This document shows, piece after piece, positions 1 to 8,233 of a stretch of 64,000 bases of DNA. Under the pieces are notes generated by a model, which worked only from the letters and a program-made list of their open reading frames with translations, was not told where the DNA came from and did not search any database. The stretch's first letter is position 1; every line of letters starts with the position of its first letter. The position numbers and the translations under genes were made by a program. Location of the stretch: positions 1 to 64,000 of the forward strand of contig CARDBT010000013.1 in NCBI GenBank assembly GCA_948957135.1, given 5' to 3'. Source of the stretch: COE1 sp910588595 (GTDB lineage Bacteria > Bacillota > Clostridia > Lachnospirales > Lachnospiraceae).

Positions 1-166
1 CACAAACTGTGACGTACATCTGACGGAAAGCATTTTTCAAACACGCTCTAGTACATCATCCTCCGCAATCTTTGCATGTTTATCGATAGCGTTCTATCAG
101 TTGGTTGGAGATCATTTTCAATTTTTATTTCTTATAAGACTTCTTTTCAGATTTGTTTTCAGATTT

Positions 167-216
167 CTTAGAAGAATGTTTTCTAAGTTGCTAAATGACA
201 CAGAAGATGATATAAT
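167..216 (+). promoter_or_regulatory. Promoter with adjacent palindrome for the secreted protein
   Basis: A -35 TTGCTA (188-193) and -10 TATAAT (211-216) are separated by 17 bp. Directly upstream, 167-187 is a palindrome with perfect 7-bp arms CTTAGAA/TTCTAAG around a 7-nt centre, so a regulator could bind against the -35. The promoter is well supported by its match to consensus. The operator role is inferred. Confidence 0.6.
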
Positions 217-257
217 CGACAGGAGACTGATCCATATATGAAGAAGGAGAAAACAAT

Positions 258-1127
258 ATGAAGAAATCATTATTTGCAATCATGGCTGCGACAATGGTAC
301 TGAGCAGCAGTCTAACAGTATCTGCAGCACCCGAGACCATGCCGGACGGGACAATCTTCGATGCGGAATACTATGCGCAGAACAATCCCGACGTAACCGC
401 GGTATTGGGGACAGATAGGGATGCCCTGTATCAGCATTACGCAACGTGCGGGAAAGCAGAGGGTCGTCAAGCATACGAAGGGATAGACAACACCACTACC
501 TCGGCAGGCTCTGTCCTGCTCGAAGCAGGCGATGAAAATTATCTTAGAATGGGATATCTGATGTCAGGCTTTGGTTATAGCTTAACGCCAATAACGGAAA
601 ACGAATATTATACTATTGAAAATGGCGAGGTGATAAAGCACCGGGAACCACTGGAAACGCCGAGAATATCCGACCCCGCAGCAGATTTTGTCAGAAGCGA
701 CTGGTCAGAAGATCCCAGATACCAAGCGATAAAAAATGAGATCATACAGATGATCTCAGAAAAAGGAACAGGGGCAGAGATTGACGGAGAGACATTGAAT
801 TTCACACAATATCCAAGAAGCCAAGAAGAGAGAAATACCATAAATCAAATGTTAAAAAATCTGTCCGTAGATCTGATGAAGAGCGGTATCTTAGAAAGCT
901 GTTCTCTCTCATGGAGTTCAACAGACGGATATCTTTATTTTGAAGATTGGGGTTATGAAATGGCTGTTGATATTTTTGCGAACCAAGTCCAAGCCACCAC
1001 ATCACAATATGACGATCATCCAGAGATATGGAACTATACGAAAAGATCTCGGAGCGAATTATATGATGACAGTGCCGAGATCGATGAGGGATTTGGAGAC
1101 GACTGGGGATTTTGGCTGCAAAATTAA
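258..1127 (+). CDS. Secreted protein with FDAxYYxxxNPDV module
   Basis: A 289-residue protein of unknown function. Residues 1-23 form a clear Sec signal peptide (MKKSLFAIMAATMVLSSS, ending near VSAAP). The first mature segment (about 29-75) carries the pattern FDAEYYAQNNPDV...LYQHYATCGKAEGR, a small module found in many secreted or surface proteins of Lachnospiraceae. The rest is acidic, without TM segments or an anchoring motif, so release from the cell is likely. The start is supported by AAGGAG 10 nt upstream of the ATG and by the promoter at 188-216. It is one of few plus-strand genes and is followed by a tRNA-like remnant, which may mean it arrived with an integrated element. No catalytic motif is visible. 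Confidence 0.75.
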   Translation: MKKSLFAIMAATMVLSSSLTVSAAPETMPDGTIFDAEYYAQNNPDVTAVLGTDRDALYQHYATCGKAEGRQAYEGIDNTTTSAGSVLLEAGDENYLRMGYLMSGFGYSLTPITENEYYTIENGEVIKHREPLETPRISDPAADFVRSDWSEDPRYQAIKNEIIQMISEKGTGAEIDGETLNFTQYPRSQEERNTINQMLKNLSVDLMKSGILESCSLSWSSTDGYLYFEDWGYEMAVDIFANQVQATTSQYDDHPEIWNYTKRSRSELYDDSAEIDEGFGDDWGFWLQN

Positions 1128-1146
1128 TAAGAATGCGCCCTCATTT

Positions 1147-1190
1147 ATCCGGAACGCAGAGGCCGCAGGTTCGAATCCTGTCGCATCTGA
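1147..1190 (+). pseudogene. 3' part of a tRNA-Arg(CCG)-like gene, possible att scar
   Basis: The stretch reads like the 3' half of a tRNA. An anticodon-loop-like TCCGGA is followed by ACGCA, a GAGGCC variable region, and a T arm GCAGG-TTCGAAT-CCTGT. An acceptor-like strand CGCATCT then follows. No matching 5' half (D arm, 5' anticodon stem) lies upstream, where the secreted-protein gene ends at 1127, and no encoded CCA follows. A detached tRNA 3' end is what site-specific integration into a tRNA gene leaves behind. It could also be chance plus the overlapping hairpin. Confidence 0.5.
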
Positions 1191-1254
1191 TCTATAGAAA
1201 ACAAAAAACACTGGTCTTTCCCAGTGTTTTTTGTTTTCTATAGATCAGATGCGA
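1181..1254. terminator. Long perfect hairpin, bidirectional terminator
   Basis: Arms 1181-1214 and 1221-1254 are perfectly complementary over 34 bp around a 6-nt loop (TCTTTC). The inner part is A/T-run rich (AAAACAAAAAACACTGG and its complement), so it can terminate transcription from both sides. The outer part overlaps the last codons and stop of the histidine kinase on the minus strand, and the acceptor-like end of the tRNA remnant on the plus strand. Confidence 0.8.
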
Positions 1255-3556
1255 TCTTCCACTCGATCACTGCCTTAAACAGATCCCCATCGATCTCAAT
1301 GCCAAACTGCCCGCCCTGCAGCTCGATAAAACTTTTGGCGATCGCAAGTCCCAGACCGCTTCCCTCACTGTTCCTGGAAGCATCACCGCGGACAAACCGC
1401 TCTGTCAGATCCGTCGAATCAACGATCAGCTCCTGTGCGGAGATGTTTTTCAGCTCGATGCGGATCTTCTTTGCAGACATACTTTCTGCCTCTGTGGTGA
1501 TCACTTTTGCCTGTACATAGACGCGCGTGTTCGGCAGCGCGTACTTTGTGATATTGACGTAGAGGTTCTCGAAGATCCGGTACGTTTTCTGGCTGTCAAG
1601 CTGCAGGATGATCTTTTCCTGCGGCATGTCGAACCGTATCTCCAAGCCGGATGCCGTCATTCTGTCCTCGTGTTCAAGATACACCTGGCGTATTAGATTA
1701 CAGATATCCACCGCGACAGGCTCGAGCCGGACATTGCCGCTGCTTGCCTTGCTGATCTCAAACAGATCCTCTATCAATACTTTCAGTCTAAGCGCCTTGC
1801 GCTCAAGTGTTGCCAGATACGACTGCCGCTGTTCGTCTGTTATCTTCTCGTCCTTTAGCAGATCCGTGTAGGTGATGATCGCTGTCAATGGTGTTTTCAG
1901 GTCATGTGAGACATTTGTGATGAGCTCGGTCTTCATGCGCTGGCTCTTGACCTCCTCCTCGACCGCTGTGCGGAATCCTCCCTGTATCTGATACAGCTCC
2001 TCCTTATAGCTCTCAAAAATTCCAAAATCGCCCTCAAATGCATTGTCAAACTTCCCCTGTGCGATCGCGTTCGTCGCCTGCAGCAGATGTCTGTATCCCT
2101 TTTGTATCCTGCCAATGTAGCGCCGCAGCACAAAGTAGAGCGCCACGGAATAACATATCATGAAAATGCTCCCAAGGCTCAAAAAGCAGCATGCCATCGA
2201 TGTGATCAGACACTGCAGTATGACCACCTTTTTCAAAAACCTTGCTGTATCTTCTCTCAGATCAACACTTGCCAGCGAATCATTCCATCTGACACGGATA
2301 TTATGGATAAAATTTTTTATCCGTCCCCAGTAACGATACAACAGGCTTCTGTTTTTGATAAAAGAGCGCAGTCCCCTGAAAAGATCCTGTATACTCAGCA
2401 GACACCAATACCACACGCCAAACAGCAGGAACATCACGACAAACAAGATCACAAAATCAATCTGTTCAGTGATAGAATATAGCTCATTTACATAATAGAC
2501 GAACATTATAACGTACTCACAGAAAACAACCGCCAGAAACCACTGAATCACCAGGATCAGCTCTGCGGAGCGCCTTGTACCTGCCGTTTCTGCCATACAC
2601 TGCGGCATATAGCGCGACAGAAATCCAAAAACGACCGTGATCACCCCGAGACACAACAGATACCATCTCCCTACGCCGACTCTGCCATAATATATCGCCT
2701 CTTTATTGTCAGATCCCATATAATGCTTGACAGAAGCTTTCCCGGAATCATCATATTGATAGATCGGAAGCCATCCAAAATTCTCCATCTGCTCTTCTGT
2801 CATGGCATATATAAAAACCGCATTTTGAGGATTCTTTTGTTTTACAACCACTCTTGTGTCCACCATGTCAGACTCGTTTATTAGCACATAGTTCGTCACT
2901 CTCTGCTTCCCTTCAAGCGGCTGGGAATTTGTGCTGTTAGCCACAAGCTGTGCGTTCTTTAGAAACTGCTCCGAATTGCCGCTGTTGACTTGTATGTCAG
3001 AAATATTACCGTTTTGATCGTACTGTATGATCAAATAATACACATACTCCTGGGCGTTCCCGTCTGTCAACTGCTCTATATCCCTCGTTGTATTTTTCAA
3101 AACAGTATCTGTGTCTTTTGCGATCACACAGTAATCCAACTTCTTTCCAAGTTCTGTCGTATATAGTTCGTCTGTCTGCAGGAGATGAGCGTGCAGCGCT
3201 GAAACATATTCTGCCTTCAGCTGTTCACTGCTGCCCACATATGCTATCTCGATCCCATAGTAATCCTCCTTGGTTACATGTGAGATCTCCTCCTCTTCAA
3301 ACGAAAGATACAACTCTTCTATGGATGCGCTCTGTCCGCCTTTTTCCATCACCTCAGGATACAGTACATAATTCCACTGGAAAAGGACTTCAATAAAAAA
3401 ATCACTCTCAAAGTCACTCTCGTATTCCGCATAATATTCGCTTACATCATATCTGCAGTATATTGCGGTCACAGCAAAGCATACCGCAGCCAGTGCCACG
3501 ATCACAACAGCCGTATACAATGCCTTTTTATTGCTTTTCAATCTTGTACCCAACAC
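1238..3556 (-). CDS. Membrane sensor histidine kinase
   Basis: A 772-residue kinase that should autophosphorylate on His and pass phosphate to the regulator encoded just upstream. TM1 lies at about residues 13-31 and is followed by an extracytoplasmic domain of roughly 250 residues. A group of hydrophobic segments follows at about 300-480, then a linker and HisKA with NVSHDLKTPLTAI (His551). The ATPase domain has its N box at FENLYVNITKY and its G box at GSGLGLAIAKS (about 733-738). The start overlaps the regulator's 3' end by 29 bp, so the pair is translationally coupled. The sensor domain is not recognised. The gene ends inside the long hairpin at 1181-1254. Confidence 0.88.
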   Translation of the reverse strand: MLGTRLKSNKKALYTAVVIVALAAVCFAVTAIYCRYDVSEYYAEYESDFESDFFIEVLFQWNYVLYPEVMEKGGQSASIEELYLSFEEEEISHVTKEDYYGIEIAYVGSSEQLKAEYVSALHAHLLQTDELYTTELGKKLDYCVIAKDTDTVLKNTTRDIEQLTDGNAQEYVYYLIIQYDQNGNISDIQVNSGNSEQFLKNAQLVANSTNSQPLEGKQRVTNYVLINESDMVDTRVVVKQKNPQNAVFIYAMTEEQMENFGWLPIYQYDDSGKASVKHYMGSDNKEAIYYGRVGVGRWYLLCLGVITVVFGFLSRYMPQCMAETAGTRRSAELILVIQWFLAVVFCEYVIMFVYYVNELYSITEQIDFVILFVVMFLLFGVWYWCLLSIQDLFRGLRSFIKNRSLLYRYWGRIKNFIHNIRVRWNDSLASVDLREDTARFLKKVVILQCLITSMACCFLSLGSIFMICYSVALYFVLRRYIGRIQKGYRHLLQATNAIAQGKFDNAFEGDFGIFESYKEELYQIQGGFRTAVEEEVKSQRMKTELITNVSHDLKTPLTAIITYTDLLKDEKITDEQRQSYLATLERKALRLKVLIEDLFEISKASSGNVRLEPVAVDICNLIRQVYLEHEDRMTASGLEIRFDMPQEKIILQLDSQKTYRIFENLYVNITKYALPNTRVYVQAKVITTEAESMSAKKIRIELKNISAQELIVDSTDLTERFVRGDASRNSEGSGLGLAIAKSFIELQGGQFGIEIDGDLFKAVIEWKIASDL

Positions 3557-4241
3557 CCCACACCACCTTCAAATATTTCGGGTCATTCGGATTGATCTCG
3601 ATCTTCTCCCGAATCTTTCTGACATGTACCATGATCGTGTTTGTATTGATCGCCTGCTCATTCCACACACGCTCATAAATCTCATCTGCACTGAACACCC
3701 TGCCTGGATTTTTCATCAGCAACAGCAGGATCTTGAACTCGATCGGTGTCAGTTTCACCGGATTGCCGTCCACTGCAACCTCCACTGTATCCTCATTTAA
3801 TTCCAGTCCGCCGATCACATGGATGCGGTCGTGATCTTCCTGTTCCGTAACGGCATCCAGATATCTCCGATAGCGGCGCAGGTGCGAGTTCACCCGCGCG
3901 AGCAGTTCCATCGTAGTGAAGGGTTTCGTGACATAATCATCGGCTCCCATATTAAGTCCCATGATCTTGTCAACTTCCTCCGATTTCGCCGACAGCATGA
4001 TGACCGGAAATTCATATCCTTTTTCACGCACCTTCATCATCATAGTGATACCGTCCATGCGCGGCATCATGATATCCACGATCGCGAGGTGATATTCCTC
4101 CGACTCGATCTTCTGCAGTCCCTCAATGCCATCTGCCGCCTGCGACACACTGTAGCCCTGATTCTTTAGATAGATCTCTATTCCTTCCCGTATTTCCTTA
4201 TCGTCCTCAACGATCAAAATGTGATATGTTTCCATGTTCAT
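3528..4241 (-). CDS. OmpR/PhoB-family response regulator
   Basis: A 237-residue regulator with an N-terminal receiver (ILIVEDDKE acidic pocket; phospho-acceptor D56 in AIVDIMMPRMDG; K in YVTKPF) and a C-terminal winged helix (KLTPIEFKILLLLMKNPGRVFS, then VWGVGYKIEKQ). ATG 4241 is chosen because GGGG lies 5 nt upstream and the receiver begins at once. The longer upstream reading lacks homology. It is first in an operon with the histidine kinase and presumably acts with it. The regulated genes cannot be seen. Confidence 0.92.
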   Translation of the reverse strand: MNMETYHILIVEDDKEIREGIEIYLKNQGYSVSQAADGIEGLQKIESEEYHLAIVDIMMPRMDGITMMMKVREKGYEFPVIMLSAKSEEVDKIMGLNMGADDYVTKPFTTMELLARVNSHLRRYRRYLDAVTEQEDHDRIHVIGGLELNEDTVEVAVDGNPVKLTPIEFKILLLLMKNPGRVFSADEIYERVWNEQAINTNTIMVHVRKIREKIEINPNDPKYLKVVWGVGYKIEKQ

Positions 4242-4476
4242 CCATTCCCCTTTTTCATCCTCGCAGATATCCCACCCTGCTGCTGTCACGTCCCATACTT
4301 TTCTACAGTTACAGTATACCACTTATTTAGCGGAATAGGAAATTTTCGTTCAAATCTATGTCTGTATATTCGCGGTTACTTTTCACACCATGCCAACGCA
4401 GTGGGAGTCATGCGCCAAAATGCTTGTCCTTTAGCATTTTGTGTGCAAAATCTGTTATAATTCACACCTTAATAAC

Positions 4477-5664
4477 TTATAATCTGATAAAAAATGGTGT
4501 AGGTGTGAATTGTAACGATTCGCGCGCCGCGATCGCTGCCTTATAATAATCCGCTGCACTTCTGGCAATCTCCTGTACCTGATACTTCTGTGCCGTGTCC
4601 AGCGCCCCTTTTTTCAGATGACTGAGCGGGCTTTCTAGCATCTTTTCAAGTGTTTCCCCAAACTCTGTTTCTGACACACCTGTCATAAATCCATTGATAC
4701 CGTTGACCACGATATCGCTCACACCCGTCGCCTGTACCGCAAGCACTGGTGTGCCGGCTGCCATCGCCTCGAGCAGCACGATCCCCTGTGTCTCCGATTG
4801 TGAGGAAAACAGAAAAAGATCGGAAGCGCGGCAGTAATTTTTGATCTCCTCGTTTGGCACACGCCCCGCAAAACAGATTTCCTTTTCCAGATCAAGCCTT
4901 GCTGCCAGCTTTCTTAAATGCTTCTCCTCCGGCCCCTCGCCAGCCAGCACATAACGAAAATCCGAGTTTCCTTTTGTCTTTTTCCGCTCTGACAACACGC
5001 GAAACAAAAATTCCAGATTTTTCTCTTTTGCCAGCCGCGCCACTGTGCAGAACAGGTACTTTTTGTCCTGATCCTCACCGAGGATTTCCCTGCGCAGTGC
5101 CACTGCCGCATTTGTGTCCACCTGAAAACTGTCGTTGCAGATCCCTGTCGGAAGCACACGCACCGGCGTCCTGCATCCGATCTGGTACAGGTAATCCTGC
5201 ATCATCGGTGTCGGTGCAAAGACCATATCACAGAACGAAATATAATTTCTCATATAGAACGGCACTGCACCCTGAAAGCAGGATGCCTTGATATAGTGCA
5301 GATACTGTTCGTACCTCGTGTGGTATGTGAGCACCAGCGGGACATGATATTTCCGTGACAGATACACCGCAGTCCAACCGATCATCATAGGATGATGCAC
5401 ATGGATCAGATCAAAATCTCCCTTTGCAAATTCGCACTCGATCCGCCTGTCGAAGCTGTTCGGCACCGAAGCGCCGTTGACAATCCCCTTGATCAGCGAG
5501 CGATACCTCATGATATCTCGATCATCCGACTGTTCCTTGTATGCAGGTGCAAAAATCGTAACCTCGTGCCCCTCCCTGCGCAGACCGTCACTCAGCCTTT
5601 GTATGGAAATCGGTACACCGCCGATAAACGGCAGAAAATTATTTGTCATCATAGCGATCTTCAT
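4477..5664 (-). CDS. GT4-family glycosyltransferase
   Basis: A 395-residue retaining glycosyltransferase of the GT-B fold. The N-terminal half opens with a glycine-rich donor loop (NNFLPFIGGVPISIQRL). The C-terminal half has the family EX7E motif in SETQGIVLLEAMAAGTPVLA, which binds the nucleotide sugar. The overall shape resembles diacylglycerol glucosyltransferases and PimA-like enzymes that glycosylate membrane lipids, but the substrate cannot be fixed from sequence. AGGAGG precedes the ATG. It lies 28 bp after the DedA gene, so the two are probably cotranscribed, which fits an envelope role. Confidence 0.85.
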   Translation of the reverse strand: MKIAMMTNNFLPFIGGVPISIQRLSDGLRREGHEVTIFAPAYKEQSDDRDIMRYRSLIKGIVNGASVPNSFDRRIECEFAKGDFDLIHVHHPMMIGWTAVYLSRKYHVPLVLTYHTRYEQYLHYIKASCFQGAVPFYMRNYISFCDMVFAPTPMMQDYLYQIGCRTPVRVLPTGICNDSFQVDTNAAVALRREILGEDQDKKYLFCTVARLAKEKNLEFLFRVLSERKKTKGNSDFRYVLAGEGPEEKHLRKLAARLDLEKEICFAGRVPNEEIKNYCRASDLFLFSSQSETQGIVLLEAMAAGTPVLAVQATGVSDIVVNGINGFMTGVSETEFGETLEKMLESPLSHLKKGALDTAQKYQVQEIARSAADYYKAAIAARESLQFTPTPFFIRL

Positions 5665-5692
5665 GGCATATTCCTCCTAATGTATTGCCCAC

Positions 5693-6205
5693 CTATAAAT
5701 GAATGTACTCAAACACCGCATCTCCCAGAAAGTACCCGCCACCGACAAAGATAAGATTCCACACAAACACGCCAAGCGCTGAACTGACACTGTATTTTAC
5801 AAAATTGATCTTCAAAACGCCTGCCGGTATGGAGATCAGCGTCCGCACCATCGGTATCAGCTTGCTGAGAAAGATGCCAAAACATCCCCTCTGGCGTATC
5901 ATCTCAAAATTGCGCTCGATGGCGGGACGCTGCTTTGGAAACTTGTGCAGATACTTTTCGAGAAGCAGGCTGCCGCCCGTGTATCCGAGAAAATACAGGA
6001 TCCAGCTGCCGATCAGACCTGCTGCGAGCGTGATGACCATCACCCAGAAAAAATGGATATTTCCTCTCGCCGCCCAGATCCCTGAGAGCGGCATGATCAC
6101 ACCCGCCGGAAACCCGGGCAGATTCATGTACTCCAGCAAAACGATGACAAAGATCGCGATAGCACCATATTGGGTAAAGTAGGAAGTAATGATTTCAAGA
6201 CTCAT
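5693..6205 (-). CDS. DedA-family membrane protein
   Basis: A 170-residue polytopic membrane protein of the DedA (SNARE-associated/VTT) family. These are thought to move or flip phospholipid carriers such as undecaprenyl phosphate. It shows the family features: a proline/glycine-rich re-entrant part (PGFPAGVIMPLSGIWAA), a G-x-x-x-G stretch (AAGLIGSWILYFLGYTGG) and FLSKLIPMVRTLISIPAG, with its conserved arginine. ATG 6205 is preceded by GGAGG 6 nt upstream. The longer reading is untranslated leader. It is first of two genes with the GT4 enzyme and is preceded by a palindrome at 6227-6247. Confidence 0.9.
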   Translation of the reverse strand: MSLEIITSYFTQYGAIAIFVIVLLEYMNLPGFPAGVIMPLSGIWAARGNIHFFWVMVITLAAGLIGSWILYFLGYTGGSLLLEKYLHKFPKQRPAIERNFEMIRQRGCFGIFLSKLIPMVRTLISIPAGVLKINFVKYSVSSALGVFVWNLIFVGGGYFLGDAVFEYIHL

Positions 6206-6226
6206 AAAAACACCTCCTTTTTTCTT

Positions 6227-6247
6227 TTGATAGACTAAGTCTACCAA
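6227..6247 (-). promoter_or_regulatory. Candidate operator upstream of the DedA gene
   Basis: A 21-bp near-perfect palindrome, TTGATAGACT-A-AGTCTACCAA, has 9 of 10 arm positions matching. It sits about 10 bp upstream of the ribosome site of the DedA gene, where a repressor would block early transcription. The core TAGACT/AGTCTA looks like a dimeric MarR/TetR-type site. The regulator is unknown and not adjacent. Confidence 0.45.
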
Positions 6248-6307
6248 CCAAATCGAAAAAAGAAGGTGTGTCAAATCGAAAGATTTTCTTAAGATTCCCT
6301 TAGAAAA

Positions 6308-8215
6308 TTAGAACTCAAAAATTGCTGCTGTCAGCGGTGGAAGCGGGAATGTGATATACTGGTCTCTGTTATCACATATGCCTTTCTTTGCCTTCAGCAC
6401 CTTTGGTATCTTGTTGCCGTTTCCGCCAAATTTCTTATCGTCCGAATTGAGCAGCAGCTTATACTGCGTATTCATGGGCACGCCAACCCTGTACTTTGGA
6501 TACTCGACCGGTGTCATGTTGATGACAAAGAGCATGTGCTGTTTGCCGCTCTTGTTTCTCCTGACAAAGCTGTAGATGCTGCGCTCCGTGTCGTCCGCAT
6601 TCATCCACTCAAATCCAAGCCAGTCGTTGTCGATCTCGTAGAGACAAGGACTCTTCTTGTAGAGGCTCAGCAGCTCACCCATATAATCGTGCATGCCTTT
6701 GTTAAACGGCTCCTGCAGCAGGAACCAGTCAAGCTCCCTCGCCTCGCTCCACTCTCGCTCCTGCCCAAACTCCTGTCCCATGAACAACAGCTTCTTGCCT
6801 TCATGGCCAAACATGAAGGTATATAGATTTCTAAGGTTTGCATACTTGTCAATCTCATAACCCGGCATTTTGTTAACCATGGAGCACTTAAGGTGTACTA
6901 CCTCGTCATGTGACAGTGGCAGAATGTAATTCTCGGCGCTGTTGTAGCTCATGGCAAAAGTCAGCTTGTAATGGTTATCTTTTCTGAAATACGGATCGAG
7001 CTTCATATATTCACAGTAATCGTGCATCCAGCCCATATTCCACTTAAAGGAGAATCCAAGACCGTCTTCCTCCGGCGCTGCTGTCACCTTTGGCCACGCT
7101 GTCGACTCCTCAGCGATCGTCATAACCCCGGGGTGCGCCCCGTGGATGACGGAGTTCAGATGCTTGAAAAACTCGATCGCGTCAAGGTTCTCATGACCGC
7201 CGTACTTGTTTGGCACCCACTGCCCTGCCTGTTTGCCGTAATCCAGATAGAGCATCGATGCCACAGCGTCCACCCGGAGTCCGTCAATATGGAATTCCCT
7301 GATCCAGAACAGCGCGTTGGCGATCAGGAAATTTCGGATCTCATTCTTGCTGTAATTGAAGATCTTCGTGCCCCAGTCCGGATGTTCTCCGAGTCTCTTG
7401 TCCGGATGCTCGTACAGACACGTTCCGTCAAACTCTGATAGACCGTGCGCATCTCTCGGAAAATGTGCCGGAACCCAGTCAAGAATGACACCAATGTCAT
7501 TTTTGTGCAGCAGATCGATGAGATACCTAAAGTCATCCGGTGTGCCATATCTCGATGTCGGCGCATAATATCCTGTCACCTGGTATCCCCAGGAACCGTC
7601 AAACGGAAACTCTGCGATCCCCATGAGCTCTATGTGCGTGTACGGCATCTCCGCCAGGTACTCCACGATTCTGTCCGCAAACTCACGATAATTGTAAAAT
7701 CCGTCCTCAGTCCCATCGGGATGCTTCATCCAGGATCCAATATGACACTCATAGATCGACATCGGTTCCTTGTTCATATCCTTCTTGTCGCGCTCTGTGA
7801 TCCACTTCTTATCGGTCCACTTGAAATGATCGAGATCGTACACTTTGGACGCTGTACCAGGACGCATCTCCGCGTAATTTGCATACGGATCAGCCTTGTA
7901 CAGCCTTCTGCCATCAGGAAGCACCAGCATATACTTGTACATCTGCCCTTCCTTCACATCCTTGACAAACGCGGCAAAGATCCCGCCCTCCCCGAGACGT
8001 TCCATCGGTGACGCACTCTCGTCCCAGTCGTTAAACTCCCCGATGACATAGACTTCCTTTGCATTTGGCGCCCACACTGCAAAGAACACACCGTCCTCCT
8101 TGCCCTTTTTGCAGAAATGTGAACCTAACTTTTTGTATATCTCATAATGTGTTCCCTGTCCAAATACATACTGGTCAGCATCAGAGATAAATACAGTTGT
8201 GTCTGTGTTGTTCAT
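6308..8215 (-). CDS. glgB: 1,4-alpha-glucan branching enzyme
   Basis: A 635-residue enzyme that introduces alpha-1,6 branches into glycogen in the cytoplasm. An N-terminal CBM48 domain (FAVWAPNAKEVYVIGEFNDWD) precedes a GH13 barrel. The catalytic signatures are visible: FHIDGLRVDAVASMLYLDYG (nucleophile Asp), TIAEESTAWP (acid Glu) and LPLSHDEVVH (stabilising Asp). A beta-sandwich C-terminal domain ends the protein. The length fits the family. GGAGG precedes the ATG. It lies 18 bp after the giant repeat protein, so it is likely cotranscribed with it. No other glycogen gene is in the window. Confidence 0.96.
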   Translation of the reverse strand: MNNTDTTVFISDADQYVFGQGTHYEIYKKLGSHFCKKGKEDGVFFAVWAPNAKEVYVIGEFNDWDESASPMERLGEGGIFAAFVKDVKEGQMYKYMLVLPDGRRLYKADPYANYAEMRPGTASKVYDLDHFKWTDKKWITERDKKDMNKEPMSIYECHIGSWMKHPDGTEDGFYNYREFADRIVEYLAEMPYTHIELMGIAEFPFDGSWGYQVTGYYAPTSRYGTPDDFRYLIDLLHKNDIGVILDWVPAHFPRDAHGLSEFDGTCLYEHPDKRLGEHPDWGTKIFNYSKNEIRNFLIANALFWIREFHIDGLRVDAVASMLYLDYGKQAGQWVPNKYGGHENLDAIEFFKHLNSVIHGAHPGVMTIAEESTAWPKVTAAPEEDGLGFSFKWNMGWMHDYCEYMKLDPYFRKDNHYKLTFAMSYNSAENYILPLSHDEVVHLKCSMVNKMPGYEIDKYANLRNLYTFMFGHEGKKLLFMGQEFGQEREWSEARELDWFLLQEPFNKGMHDYMGELLSLYKKSPCLYEIDNDWLGFEWMNADDTERSIYSFVRRNKSGKQHMLFVINMTPVEYPKYRVGVPMNTQYKLLLNSDDKKFGGNGNKIPKVLKAKKGICDNRDQYITFPLPPLTAAIFEF

Positions 8216-8233
8216 AAAAATCCTCCATTCTTA

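Noticed and set aside
1147..1190. Intact tRNA gene
   Set aside because: No D arm, 5' acceptor strand or 5' anticodon strand lies upstream. Only the 3' half can be recognised.
5693..6274. Longer DedA start at 6274
   Set aside because: The upstream residues are read from the leader and palindrome. The strong GGAGG lies just before ATG 6205.
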